This document shows positions 17,438-25,235 of a stretch of 64,000 nt of DNA, in pieces. The notes under the pieces were generated by a model that worked only from the letters and a program-made list of their open reading frames with translations, made no database searches and was not told the origin of the DNA. Source of the DNA: Chromatiaceae bacterium (GTDB lineage: Bacteria; Pseudomonadota; Gammaproteobacteria; Chromatiales; Chromatiaceae); contig JACKMX010000005.1 of NCBI GenBank assembly GCA_024235175.1, forward strand, positions 372,001 through 436,000, read 5' to 3'. The position numbers and the translations under genes are program-made. Position 1 is the stretch's first letter. Each line of letters starts with the position of its first letter.

Positions 17438-18625
17438 ATGGATTGCAAAAAACGGCTGCTGGTACTCGATGATGAGCGCGATATCGGAGAGTTTGTAAGG
17501 GATGTTGCCATTGAGTCTGGATTCGATGCGCTGGCCAGCGACCGGCCGGAGGCATTTCCGTCTATTTATACTAATGACATAGATGTCGTGGTTCTCGATC
17601 TGATGATGCCTGGAACCGATGGTATCGAGATCATTCGCTTCCTGGCGGAGCAGAGATCCAAATCATTTATCATTCTGATCAGCGGCTATAACGCGGGCGT
17701 GCTGCACTCCGCTCAAGCACTCGCATCCGAACATGGTTTGCACGTCATCGGCAGTCTCACGAAACCCATACGTTATGTAGAGTTGGAGCAGCTTTTGGAG
17801 CTGGTGCCTGCGCTGGTGCCTGCGCGTACCAATGCAGATGCCAGCCTGTTTGAGACGCCGGGTATCGATGAATTTCATGCTGCGATACGAAACGGCGAGA
17901 TTGTTCCTCACTATCAGCCACAACTTGATTTTACCAGTCAGACGCTGGTTGGTGTGGAGGCGCTGGTGCGCTGGGAGCATCCTCACCGGGGCCTGCTCCC
18001 GGCAGGTTTGGTTCTCAACCTGGCGCACGAGGCTGATCTGCTCAGTGAAATGACCTCATCTGTACTAAGCCAGTCCCTTATTCAGTGCAGCGAGTGGCAG
18101 GCGGCCGGTCTTAAAACCCTGGTTTCGATCAATATGTCAGCTGACATGTTCAAAGACCTGGAGCTTCCGAAATTGCTGGAGGAGCAGTTGAGGGCCCACC
18201 GACTTGAACCGGCACAGATCATTCTGGAAGTTACAGAGTCTGCATTGATGCAGGAGTTGGTAAAATCTCTGGATACCCTGACTCGTTTGCGGATGAAGGG
18301 GATAGCACTCTCAATCGACGATTTCGGCACCGGTTACTCGTCACTCGTTCAGCTGCACAGAATTCCCTTTTCAGAGATGAAGATAGACCGATCGTTCGTT
18401 CTGAACGCATTGACCGATGAGGAGGCGCTGGCGATCGTCAAGATTACGATAATGCTGGGTCATGAACTTGGCATGAAAGTGGTTGCCGAAGGCATAGAAA
18501 ACCAGCAGACATGGGATCTGCTCGCACGTCTTGGTTGTGATGTCGCCCAGGGTTATTTTATCGCGAAGCCCATGCCTGGCGACGAACTGTTGACCTGGGC
18601 CCGCTCCCGCAGCGCTCTGCATTGA
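17438..18625 (+). CDS. Response regulator with EAL domain (c-di-GMP phosphodiesterase)
   Basis: 395 aa: REC (about 5-125; phospho-acceptor Asp in VVLDLMMPG near 53) and EAL (about 145-390). The EAL domain carries the catalytic residues: Glu in GVEALVRW, Asn in SINMSADMF, Glu in LEVTESAL, the Asp pair in IDDFGTGYSSL, Lys in MKIDRSF and Glu in VVAEGIE. It should therefore hydrolyse c-di-GMP when activated by phosphorylation, linking this two-component cluster to second-messenger output. The REC region between phospho-acceptor and Lys is slightly longer than usual (ASEHGLHVIGSLTKP), a trait shared with the preceding REC protein. No GGDEF domain is present. Confidence 0.92.
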   Translation: MDCKKRLLVLDDERDIGEFVRDVAIESGFDALASDRPEAFPSIYTNDIDVVVLDLMMPGTDGIEIIRFLAEQRSKSFIILISGYNAGVLHSAQALASEHGLHVIGSLTKPIRYVELEQLLELVPALVPARTNADASLFETPGIDEFHAAIRNGEIVPHYQPQLDFTSQTLVGVEALVRWEHPHRGLLPAGLVLNLAHEADLLSEMTSSVLSQSLIQCSEWQAAGLKTLVSINMSADMFKDLELPKLLEEQLRAHRLEPAQIILEVTESALMQELVKSLDTLTRLRMKGIALSIDDFGTGYSSLVQLHRIPFSEMKIDRSFVLNALTDEEALAIVKITIMLGHELGMKVVAEGIENQQTWDLLARLGCDVAQGYFIAKPMPGDELLTWARSRSALH

Positions 18626-18778
18626 ACAGATGGATGAACCGGTCAGTATTATAACCGTGTTTTACATAAACCAATTCACATTTATTGATCAAGGCAGACG
18701 ATAAAATCAGGCTTTAGGCGAGGCATAAGAAGTTTCCATATGCTCTTGATTCCCCTGAATAAATCGATAATAACGATA

Positions 18779-18809
18779 TTTACTGTAAGCACACTTTGTG
18801 TGCTATTAT
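18779..18809 (+). promoter_or_regulatory. Promoter with 19-bp spacer and internal dyad (MerR-type layout)
   Basis: A -35 TTTACT (18779-18784) and a -10 TATTAT (18804-18809, five of six to consensus) are separated by 19 bp. The spacer holds a perfect dyad, AGCACAC-TTT-GTGTGCT, at 18788-18804. An overlong spacer filled by an operator dyad is the hallmark of promoters controlled by MerR-family regulators. The next gene, starting 40 bp downstream, encodes a protein with a MerR-type HTH, so autoregulation is a reasonable inference. The -35 matches consensus only at four positions. Confidence 0.5.
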
Positions 18810-18848
18810 CATGCACCCGGTGGGTAGCTTGAGTTGGAATTGCACTAG

Positions 18849-19439
18849 ATGACAATTAGAAAACCATACCTAACTCCCACTGAAGTCGCGAACATGCTCC
18901 GGGTAGCTACAGTCACAGTCAGGATGTGGGCGCAAAAAGGGATGCTTAAAGCTGAAGTAACCCCAGGTGGACATCGCCGCTATATGTTACAGGAAGTAAA
19001 GCGGTTCGCCAGGAGTCATGGGATTGCGCTTCAGTTGGAAAACGATGAGCATCTTCGCATATTGATCGTCGACGATGAGCCTGACTGGCTGGAATTCCTG
19101 GTGGAATTGTTCAAAGAGACGCCGGATGAGGTTGTCATTGAGACTGCAGCGGATGGTTTTGAGGCGGGACAAAAAGTTGCGGGTTTCCGTCCACACGTCG
19201 TTCTGCTCGATCTGATGATGCCCGGAATTGATGGTGTACAGGTTTGTCAGGCGATAAAGCGCGATCCGGAGACAAGCTCCGCAAGGGTTATCTGCGTTTC
19301 CGGGTTTATCGACGAAGAGAACGAGAAAAGACTCAAAAATGCGGGTGTTGAACGCTGTTTTTCCAAACCGGTAAATACTGCTGAGCTGTTGGAGGCCGTC
19401 GGACTGCAAACGATCCGCAGTGAGGCTGCTTCCCGCTGA
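18849..19439 (+). CDS. MerR-type HTH and receiver domain fusion regulator
   Basis: 196 aa. Residues 5-50 form a MerR/excisionase-type winged helix (LTPTEVANMLRVATVTVRMW, then TPGGHRRY, the wing of this family). After a short linker a REC domain (about 72-190) has VDDEPDW, the phospho-acceptor Asp in LLDLMMPGIDG near residue 122 and the Lys in FSKPV. This order, HTH before REC, is the reverse of most response regulators. It lacks the dimerising coiled coil and effector domain of classical MerR proteins, so phosphorylation of REC probably replaces ligand binding. It follows the kinase/REC/EAL cluster by 223 bp with its own promoter. Confidence 0.9.
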   Translation: MTIRKPYLTPTEVANMLRVATVTVRMWAQKGMLKAEVTPGGHRRYMLQEVKRFARSHGIALQLENDEHLRILIVDDEPDWLEFLVELFKETPDEVVIETAADGFEAGQKVAGFRPHVVLLDLMMPGIDGVQVCQAIKRDPETSSARVICVSGFIDEENEKRLKNAGVERCFSKPVNTAELLEAVGLQTIRSEAASR

Positions 19440-19700
19440 CCCGCTCAGCTCGGGCCCGGAAACAAGTAATCAAAACTAAGTCCGGCATCCTGGCGGCGAA
19501 GGCCAGAGCAGCAGTACATGGATGCGCCCGAAGGAAGTGCCCTTGGGGTATACTGTTTACGAAGCTGAAGATGCCATCATGAGCATTTAATACCCTACGG
19601 GATCTCTGCATCCGCCGGAATGATGTTGTGCCGGATTTCTGGATATACACCGTTTAAGTTCGGAGCCGCTTGGTATTTCAATCCGATATCGTTTTCCAGC

Positions 19701-20588
19701 TTAAGCTTTCGTTGAATAACCGTTCAACAGTCTGATCAGGCTGGAAGTATCCCAGCGTCCGCCGCCCAGCTCCTGCACTTCAGCGTAGAACTGATCGATC
19801 AGCGCAGCCAGCGGCAGCCGGGCGCCGTTGCGGCGGGATTCATCCAGACAGATGCCGAGATCCTTGCGCATCCAATTTACCGCGAAGCCAAAATCGAACT
19901 CATCTTTCAGCATGGTCAATGCACGGTTCTCCATCTGCCAGGACTGTGCAGCCCCTTTGGATATCACTTCCACCACCCGGGCTCCGTCAAGCCCGGCTTT
20001 TTGCGCGAAGTTAAGTCCTTCCGCCAGCCCCTGCACTATGCCGGCGATACAGATCTGGTTGACCATTTTTGTGAGCTGACCGGCGCCTGCGGGGCCGAGC
20101 AGCGTAGCTGCACGGGCATAGGAGAGAATTACCGGCCGGGCGGTTTCGAAGTGTGTTTGATCACCGCCGATCATGACTGTCAGCGCGCCATTTTCCGCGC
20201 CTGCCTGGCCGCCGGAAACCGGTGCATCGAGAAAACCCACTTTCGATTTCTCAGCCAGGGCGGCTATCTCCCGCGCCACTTCAGCCGACGCTGTGGTATG
20301 GTCGACCAGCAGCGTACCCGGCACCATACCGGCCAGCACTCCCTGCTCGCCGTAAACCACCGAACGAAGATCGTCGTCATTACCGACACAAACGAATACG
20401 ATCTCCGCGCCTTCCGCAGCCTCCCGTGGAGTTTTTCCCAGGCTGCCCTGAAATTGACCGATCCAGGCTTCCGCCCTGGCTGTGGTTCTATTGTAAACCC
20501 TGACCCGGTGTCCCGCTTTGGCCAGGTGGCCCGCCATCGGGAAGCCCATCACGCCCAGACCGATAAAAGCTACTTTTTTTCCGTTCAT
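19701..20588 (-). CDS. NAD(P)-dependent beta-hydroxyacid dehydrogenase family reductase
   Basis: 295 aa, length normal for the 3-hydroxyisobutyrate dehydrogenase / tartronate semialdehyde reductase family. The Rossmann motif GLGVMGFPMAGHL is near the N-terminus with an Arg following the second strand (YNRT), which points to NADP(H) preference. The substrate motif DAPVSGGQAGAENG and the catalytic Lys in GQLTKMVNQ are present, as is the C-terminal KDLGICLDESR. Family members oxidise or reduce short beta-hydroxyacids; glyoxylate or succinic-semialdehyde reductase activity is also common, and the precise substrate is not visible. It lies downstream of nrdJb on the same strand but 187 bp away, so it is probably transcribed separately. 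Confidence 0.88.
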   Translation of the reverse strand: MNGKKVAFIGLGVMGFPMAGHLAKAGHRVRVYNRTTARAEAWIGQFQGSLGKTPREAAEGAEIVFVCVGNDDDLRSVVYGEQGVLAGMVPGTLLVDHTTASAEVAREIAALAEKSKVGFLDAPVSGGQAGAENGALTVMIGGDQTHFETARPVILSYARAATLLGPAGAGQLTKMVNQICIAGIVQGLAEGLNFAQKAGLDGARVVEVISKGAAQSWQMENRALTMLKDEFDFGFAVNWMRKDLGICLDESRRNGARLPLAALIDQFYAEVQELGGGRWDTSSLIRLLNGYSTKA

Positions 20589-20671
20589 CCGAATAGTTTC
20601 CCAGGTAAATTCTCAAAACAGCCACAAAACCGGTACCGCAGAAAAACCGAAGCAACAAAAGGTTTTCCCTT

Positions 20672-20690
20672 GGTCCTAGGCCCTAGGACC
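20672..20690. repeat. Near-perfect palindrome between nrdJb and the reductase gene
   Basis: GGTCCTAGG-C-CCTAGGACC, two 9-bp arms around a single base. There is no T-tract on either strand, so it is not a standard terminator. Its position 84 bp upstream of the reductase start would suit an operator or a REP-like element. Confidence 0.5.
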
Positions 20691-20774
20691 TCGGCCCTTC
20701 TATGACAACCCCGCTTTAGATGGTGCTATCTCTTCCCCGTCAATTTGTGTGGGACAAACTGAAAGCGCCATTGC

Positions 20775-21470
20775 CTAACTGCACTTCGACTCGCCACAAT
20801 TGAGGCAGGTCATGCAACCGTCCATCTGGATCATAGCTTTTGTGCTGCATTTTTTGCAGAGCTGCGCGCCCTCTGGAAATTCGCTGCTGTGCTCAACGTC
20901 GGTACGGTCGATCGACTCTTCATATTGGGCCCGTTTTTCGTCGATCAGTTTCTGTTGGTGCGCATCCGGAGCCTCGATTTTGAGCATGCCGATCATTACC
21001 AGGTGGCAATGAATGACGTCCCCAATCTCTGCCACCAGCGAGGGCATGTATTTGCCGCCTTTTTTAAAATAACCGCCGGCCGGGTCGAACACGGAACGCA
21101 GCTCCTCCACCAGGAATGAGATGTCGCCGCCCTTGCGAAAGACCGCGGAGATAATCCTGGTCAATGCGACGATCCACTGAAAATGGTCCATGTTCTTGGA
21201 ATTTATGAAAACCTCGAATGGGCGCCGTATCTCGTGAGGTGTTCCGTGATTGAGGATAATGTCGTTGATAGTGACGTAGAGTGCGTGTTCACTCAATGGT
21301 GTCTTGATCTTGTAAGTGGAACCGAACAGCATCTCGGGCCGGGCCACTTTTTCGTGCATGTGGATGATATTGTCTTCCGCGCCGGCAGACTCCCTTGGTG
21401 TTGCCTGAGAAGCTTCCTCTTCCCGGGAGACGCTGTATTCCACAATCTTCTTATCAATCTTGATAGTCAT
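20775..21470 (-). CDS. nrdJ: NrdJb subunit of B12-dependent ribonucleotide reductase
   Basis: 231 aa. It corresponds to the C-terminal portion of class II ribonucleotide reductases: a TSCPD-type domain (about 40-180, with LYVTINDIILNHGTPHEIRR and FINSKN) followed by a Cys-rich tail (CKKC, then GCMTCLNCGESKCS) that resembles a zinc ribbon plus redox Cys. In one-chain enzymes these are joined to the catalytic domain; here, as in Pseudomonas aeruginosa, they form a separate gene 107 bp downstream of nrdJa. The tail likely re-reduces the active-site disulfide after each turnover. Confidence 0.88.
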   Translation of the reverse strand: MTIKIDKKIVEYSVSREEEASQATPRESAGAEDNIIHMHEKVARPEMLFGSTYKIKTPLSEHALYVTINDIILNHGTPHEIRRPFEVFINSKNMDHFQWIVALTRIISAVFRKGGDISFLVEELRSVFDPAGGYFKKGGKYMPSLVAEIGDVIHCHLVMIGMLKIEAPDAHQQKLIDEKRAQYEESIDRTDVEHSSEFPEGAQLCKKCSTKAMIQMDGCMTCLNCGESKCS

Positions 21471-21577
21471 TAGGTTTACCTGATTTCGATGGCTATGAGC
21501 CTGCGTTTTACCCTATTGTCAAGGGTGGTAAATCATTGGGCAGTTGTCAATTTGACGTCCCGGCGCATCGGTCCAGC

Positions 21578-23731
21578 TTACAACTTCCCGTAGTAGCCTT
21601 CCTTTAACGCGTCGAACAGATTGGCGGCAGAGTGAATTTCGCCATCATACTCAATCTCCTGGTTGCCTTTTACCTCCACCACCGATCCATCTTCCAGAGT
21701 GAACTGATACGTGGTGTTCTCCAGGTCCTGCTCCTTCACCAGCACACCTTGAAAGGCTTCCGGATTGAAGCGGAAGGTGGTGCATCCTTTCAAGCCCTTC
21801 TCGTAGGCGTAAAGATAGATATCCTTGAACTCTTCGTAAGGGTAGTCGGTTGGCACATTGGCTGTCTTGGAGATTGAGGAGTCGATCCATTTCTGCGCGG
21901 CAGCCTGTATATCGACATGTTCTCTGGGTGCAACGTCATCAGCGGAGATGAAGTAGTCCGGCAGCTTCTCGTCCGGATTGTCGGAGTGGGGCATGGCCTT
22001 CGGGTTGATCAGTTTCCGGTAGGCGAGCAGCTCGAAGCTGAAAACGTCGATCTTCTCCTTGCTCTTTTTTCCCTGGCGAATGAGATTACGCGCGTAGTGG
22101 TGGGCAAAACTCGGTTCAATGCCGTTGCTGGCATTATTGGCGAGCGACAGGGAGATGGTGCCGGTCGGTGCGATGGAACTGTGGTGCGAAAAACGGCAGC
22201 CGTCCCGCTCCAGTTCTCGTACCAGTTCCGGATTCTCGCTGGCTACCTGTTGCATGTAACGGCTGTAACGGGCATGCAGAACCTTGCCCTTTATCTTGTC
22301 GCCGGCCTGCCAGTTGTCGACAGCCATCTCGGGTCGTTGCGCAAGCATTTCCGTGGTAACGATGAACTCCTCTTCCATGATCGGCGCTGGTCCTTTCTCT
22401 CTTGCCAGATCCAGACCTGTCTGCCAGCCCACCATGGCCAGCTCACGGGTAACCCGCTCGGTGAATTTTATCGAGTCCGGGTCTCCATATTTCATCTGCA
22501 GCATGGTAATGCTGGAGCCCAGCCCCAGATATCCCATGCCGTGGCGCCGTTTGCGCATGATCTCATCGCGTTGTTCCTTCAACGGCAGTCCGTTGATCTC
22601 CACCACGTTGTCCAACATGCGAGTGAATATCGCAACCACTTTGCGGAACTCCTCCCAGTCGAAATAGGCTTCGCCGGTGAAGGGGTTGCGCACGAATTTG
22701 GTCAGATTGATGGATCCCAGCAGGCAGGCTCCATAGGGCGGGAGCGGCTGTTCACCACAGGGATTGGTGGCACGGACATTCTCACAGAACCAGTTATTGT
22801 TCATCTCGTTGACTTTATCGACGAGAATAAATCCAGGTTCGGCAAAATCGTAGGTTGAGGACATGATGACGTCCCACAACCGCTGAGCGCGAATGGTTTT
22901 GTAGATTTTACAGGCGACTCTGCCCCGGTCGTCAAAGATGTATCCGTTTTTATAGGGCCATTCACGCCAGACCACCTGATCTGAATTGGCCGGGTCGAGT
23001 CCGTCCGAGTGCGCTTCCTTTGCGCTGATCGGGAAGGCCAGATCCCATTTGCGGTTGTTCTTGACCGCTTCCATGAACTCCTGGCTGATCAGCAGAGAGA
23101 GATTGAACTGGCGCAGCCGGCCGTTTTCACGTTTGGCGCGGATAAAGTCCATCACATCGGGATGACCGATATCGAAGGTGGCCATCTGGGCACCGCGCCG
23201 TCCGCCGGCGGAGGAGACGGTAAAACACATCTTGTCATAGATATCCATGAACGACAGCGGCCCTGAAGTGTAGGCACCTGCGCCGCTGACGTATGCACCC
23301 CTGGGGCGCAGGGTGGAAAATTCGTAGCCGATGCCGCAGCCGGCCTTGAGCGTGAGACCTGCCTCGTGCACCTTTCCCAGGATTTCGTTCATGGAGTCGT
23401 GAATGGTGTCGGAAACGGTGCAGTTGATAGTCGAGGTGGACGGCTTGTGCTCACGCGCGCCGGCGTTGGATATAATGCGACCCGCCGGGATGGCACCGTG
23501 CCGCAGGGCCCAGAGAAACTTCTCGCTCCACTCCTCCTGCAGCGCAGGCGTCACTTCGGTCTCGGCCAACGCCCTGGCGACACGGGTATAGGTGGCGTCA
23601 ATATCCTTGTCGACCGGAGAACCGTTTTTTGCCTTGAGGCAATATTTGGTACTCCAGATATCCATGGACGCTTCCTGAAACGGAACTTCGGCGGCGCTGG
23701 AGGGAACGGCTTTAAGATGAGCTGTTTTCAT
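21578..23731 (-). CDS. nrdJ: Adenosylcobalamin-dependent ribonucleotide reductase, NrdJa catalytic subunit
   Basis: 717 aa. Converts ribonucleotides to deoxyribonucleotides with a radical generated from adenosylcobalamin, independent of oxygen. The active-site loop NPCGEQPLPPYGACLLGSIN has the Asn-Cys-Glu triad; PTGTISL and the N-terminal redox Cys in STINCTVSDTIHDS are present, as is the second Cys downstream (KGCTTFRFN). It lacks the C-terminal TSCPD and zinc domains, supplied by the next gene. The ATG follows AAGGA at a good distance, and two NrdR boxes lie about 180-235 bp upstream. An enzyme of this class suits a microaerobic or oxygen-variable habitat. Confidence 0.93.
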   Translation of the reverse strand: MKTAHLKAVPSSAAEVPFQEASMDIWSTKYCLKAKNGSPVDKDIDATYTRVARALAETEVTPALQEEWSEKFLWALRHGAIPAGRIISNAGAREHKPSTSTINCTVSDTIHDSMNEILGKVHEAGLTLKAGCGIGYEFSTLRPRGAYVSGAGAYTSGPLSFMDIYDKMCFTVSSAGGRRGAQMATFDIGHPDVMDFIRAKRENGRLRQFNLSLLISQEFMEAVKNNRKWDLAFPISAKEAHSDGLDPANSDQVVWREWPYKNGYIFDDRGRVACKIYKTIRAQRLWDVIMSSTYDFAEPGFILVDKVNEMNNNWFCENVRATNPCGEQPLPPYGACLLGSINLTKFVRNPFTGEAYFDWEEFRKVVAIFTRMLDNVVEINGLPLKEQRDEIMRKRRHGMGYLGLGSSITMLQMKYGDPDSIKFTERVTRELAMVGWQTGLDLAREKGPAPIMEEEFIVTTEMLAQRPEMAVDNWQAGDKIKGKVLHARYSRYMQQVASENPELVRELERDGCRFSHHSSIAPTGTISLSLANNASNGIEPSFAHHYARNLIRQGKKSKEKIDVFSFELLAYRKLINPKAMPHSDNPDEKLPDYFISADDVAPREHVDIQAAAQKWIDSSISKTANVPTDYPYEEFKDIYLYAYEKGLKGCTTFRFNPEAFQGVLVKEQDLENTTYQFTLEDGSVVEVKGNQEIEYDGEIHSAANLFDALKEGYYGKL

Positions 23732-24154
23732 TACAATTCCTTAATGATGACCGGTCAGACCGAACAGCCGCCGGTTTCTGGCAGCAGTTTCAGCGGTACG
23801 GTCGTAAAAATTTCCTGAACCAATCCCCCGGCCCCGCATCCGACAGAACAGCAGACACGGGTGATTAAGTCACGAAGCCGGTGACCTCAACAGAGGTAAA
23901 ACCGACCGATCCCCTATATATTGTGTCAAGTCAGTCGAAAGAAGCTAAGGAACACTATATATTGTGTTTATGGGCAAAAGGTTAGGCGCTTGCGCAGTTT
24001 ATGTCAAGGCCGGAATTTATCTATTAGAAAAAGTATATATTTAGTAAAATCAATAAGATATGAATTTGCGATCACCTAAGCCTCGGAACATGATGGAAAA
24101 AATCCAAACAGGATATTTTGCGTCAACTGAACCGATTGAACCGGGAGAACAGTT
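23732..24154. other. 423-bp divergent intergenic region, nrdJa / hydrogenase protease
   Basis: The region holds the promoters of nrdJa (leftward) and the hydrogenase operon (rightward). Besides the NrdR boxes (listed separately) the 24000-24070 stretch is markedly AT-rich. I looked for a cobalamin riboswitch upstream of nrdJa and saw no convincing B12-box. No gene is supported. Confidence 0.6.
23911..23967 (-). promoter_or_regulatory. Two NrdR boxes upstream of nrdJa
   Basis: ACACTATATATTGTGT at 23952-23967 is an excellent match to the 16-bp NrdR consensus. A second copy, CCCCTATATATTGTGT at 23911-23926, keeps the core and right half. They are 41 bp centre to centre, about four helical turns. 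NrdR is the nucleotide-sensing repressor of ribonucleotide reductase genes, and paired boxes on the same helix face are its usual operator, generally about three turns apart. They lie 180-235 bp upstream of the nrdJa start. Confidence 0.85.
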
Positions 24155-24643
24155 TTGAATCGATCGTCCACGTTGGTACTGGGTATAGGCAATACACTAC
24201 TGACCGATGAAGGTGTGGGAGTTCACGTCATCATTCGATTGGCGGAGAAGCATGCCGGTATGCCCGGTGTGACCTTTCTCGACGGCGGAACGCTCAGCTT
24301 CAGCCTCGCAGGACAACTCGCCAGCCACGATCAATTAATCGTGGTGGATGCGGCGTACACCGGAAAGTCACCCGGCAGCGTTGTCTGCTACGAACAGGAG
24401 GATATGGAAAAGTATATGAAAGGGAATAGAAAAAGTGTACATGAGGTGGGACTCGGCGATCTGCTCGATATGGCCAGGCTTGCCGGACACTATCCCGGGA
24501 GATGCGCGCTGATCGGCATTGAGCCATTCAGTATGGAGTGGGGGGAGACTCTCTCTCCGGTGGTGGAGGGATCTGTTTCCACCGCAATGGATGCCGTGCT
24601 GCGGCTGCTCAATCGCTGGCATAAAGTGCCCTTGAATAGCTGA
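24155..24643 (+). CDS. [NiFe] hydrogenase maturation protease
   Basis: 162 aa, HyaD/HybD/HupD family. It trims the C-terminal peptide of the hydrogenase large subunit after nickel insertion. The three nickel-sensing residues of HybD are present: Glu in LTDEGVG, Asp in VVDAAY and His in HEVGLGD. The start is a TTG at 24155 with GGGAG about 7 nt upstream and no ATG in range. It is the first gene of the hydrogenase cluster and its target is presumably HynL, encoded about 3.6 kb downstream, whose C-terminus has a cleavable extension. A 135-bp gap separates it from the next gene. Confidence 0.92.
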   Translation: MNRSSTLVLGIGNTLLTDEGVGVHVIIRLAEKHAGMPGVTFLDGGTLSFSLAGQLASHDQLIVVDAAYTGKSPGSVVCYEQEDMEKYMKGNRKSVHEVGLGDLLDMARLAGHYPGRCALIGIEPFSMEWGETLSPVVEGSVSTAMDAVLRLLNRWHKVPLNS

Positions 24644-24778
24644 AATATCTGGCTTAGATTAATCAGTAACTGGTTATTTAATTATTAATTGTGAATAACT
24701 GATCTGCATCATCTGAAAAATGGCACATCAGTCGTAGTCTTGGCAATGAGTTATACGATCCAACTTTAGCATGCTGCA

Positions 24779-25213
24779 GTGAATGCGCTAAATACAACGC
24801 CTGTCCCGATTGAGAAATTTACAGCGGTGGAACACCGCTTCGGGAACACCCTTCCTCTCCTCCATGAAATATCCCACGCACTTCACCGTCTGCAGGTTGA
24901 AGGAACGGTGACAACGCTCGATCTCAACGCAGTTCCTTTTGGTCCGGGGGATGAGCGGCAGCTGGTCGATTTTCTTGGAAGAGGAGAGGTGAGCGCGAAG
25001 CTGGAAGCCATGGGCGACTCCCATATCCGTGAGAGCAGGTATTCAGGTGTGTGGATCGTGGAACACTGGAACACCAGCGGAGAGCGTGTTGCATTTCAAA
25101 TAGAGATTACAAAACTGCCCGCACTACTTGAGGCCCAGCAGGAGGATATCGCCGAAAGCCTCTTGATGTTGCAGGCGGCGCTGGAAAATGCACGGAATGG
25201 TGCATCGGTCTGA
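24779..25213 (+). CDS. HupH/HyaF C-terminal-domain hydrogenase accessory protein
   Basis: 144 aa. The core (about 55-125) matches the HupH_C domain of hydrogenase expression proteins: LVDFLGRGEVSAKLEAMGDS, then ESRYSGVWIVEHWN and IEITKLPALLEAQQEDI. Full-length HupH/HyaF proteins are about 280 aa; here only the C-terminal half exists as an independent protein, preceded by a short region with HEISHALHRL. The family acts in maturation or iron-sulfur assembly of the small subunit. The start is a GTG with no strong ribosome-binding site. It ends 22 bp before the hynS start. Confidence 0.78.
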   Translation: MNALNTTPVPIEKFTAVEHRFGNTLPLLHEISHALHRLQVEGTVTTLDLNAVPFGPGDERQLVDFLGRGEVSAKLEAMGDSHIRESRYSGVWIVEHWNTSGERVAFQIEITKLPALLEAQQEDIAESLLMLQAALENARNGASV

Positions 25214-25235
25214 CCAACGAGTTGTCGGAGGCTAC

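Noticed and set aside
21917..22858. 313-codon plus-strand frame inside nrdJa
   Set aside because: It is antisense to a gene with intact catalytic motifs and has no family features of its own.
23732..23910. Cobalamin riboswitch upstream of the B12-dependent nrdJa
   Set aside because: I read the minus-strand leader and found neither a B12-box nor the usual surrounding conserved blocks.
24721..24736. TGGCAC at 24721 as a sigma-54 promoter for the HupH-type gene and hynS
   Set aside because: The -24 half is perfect, but the -12 position reads GT instead of the invariant GC in the required register.
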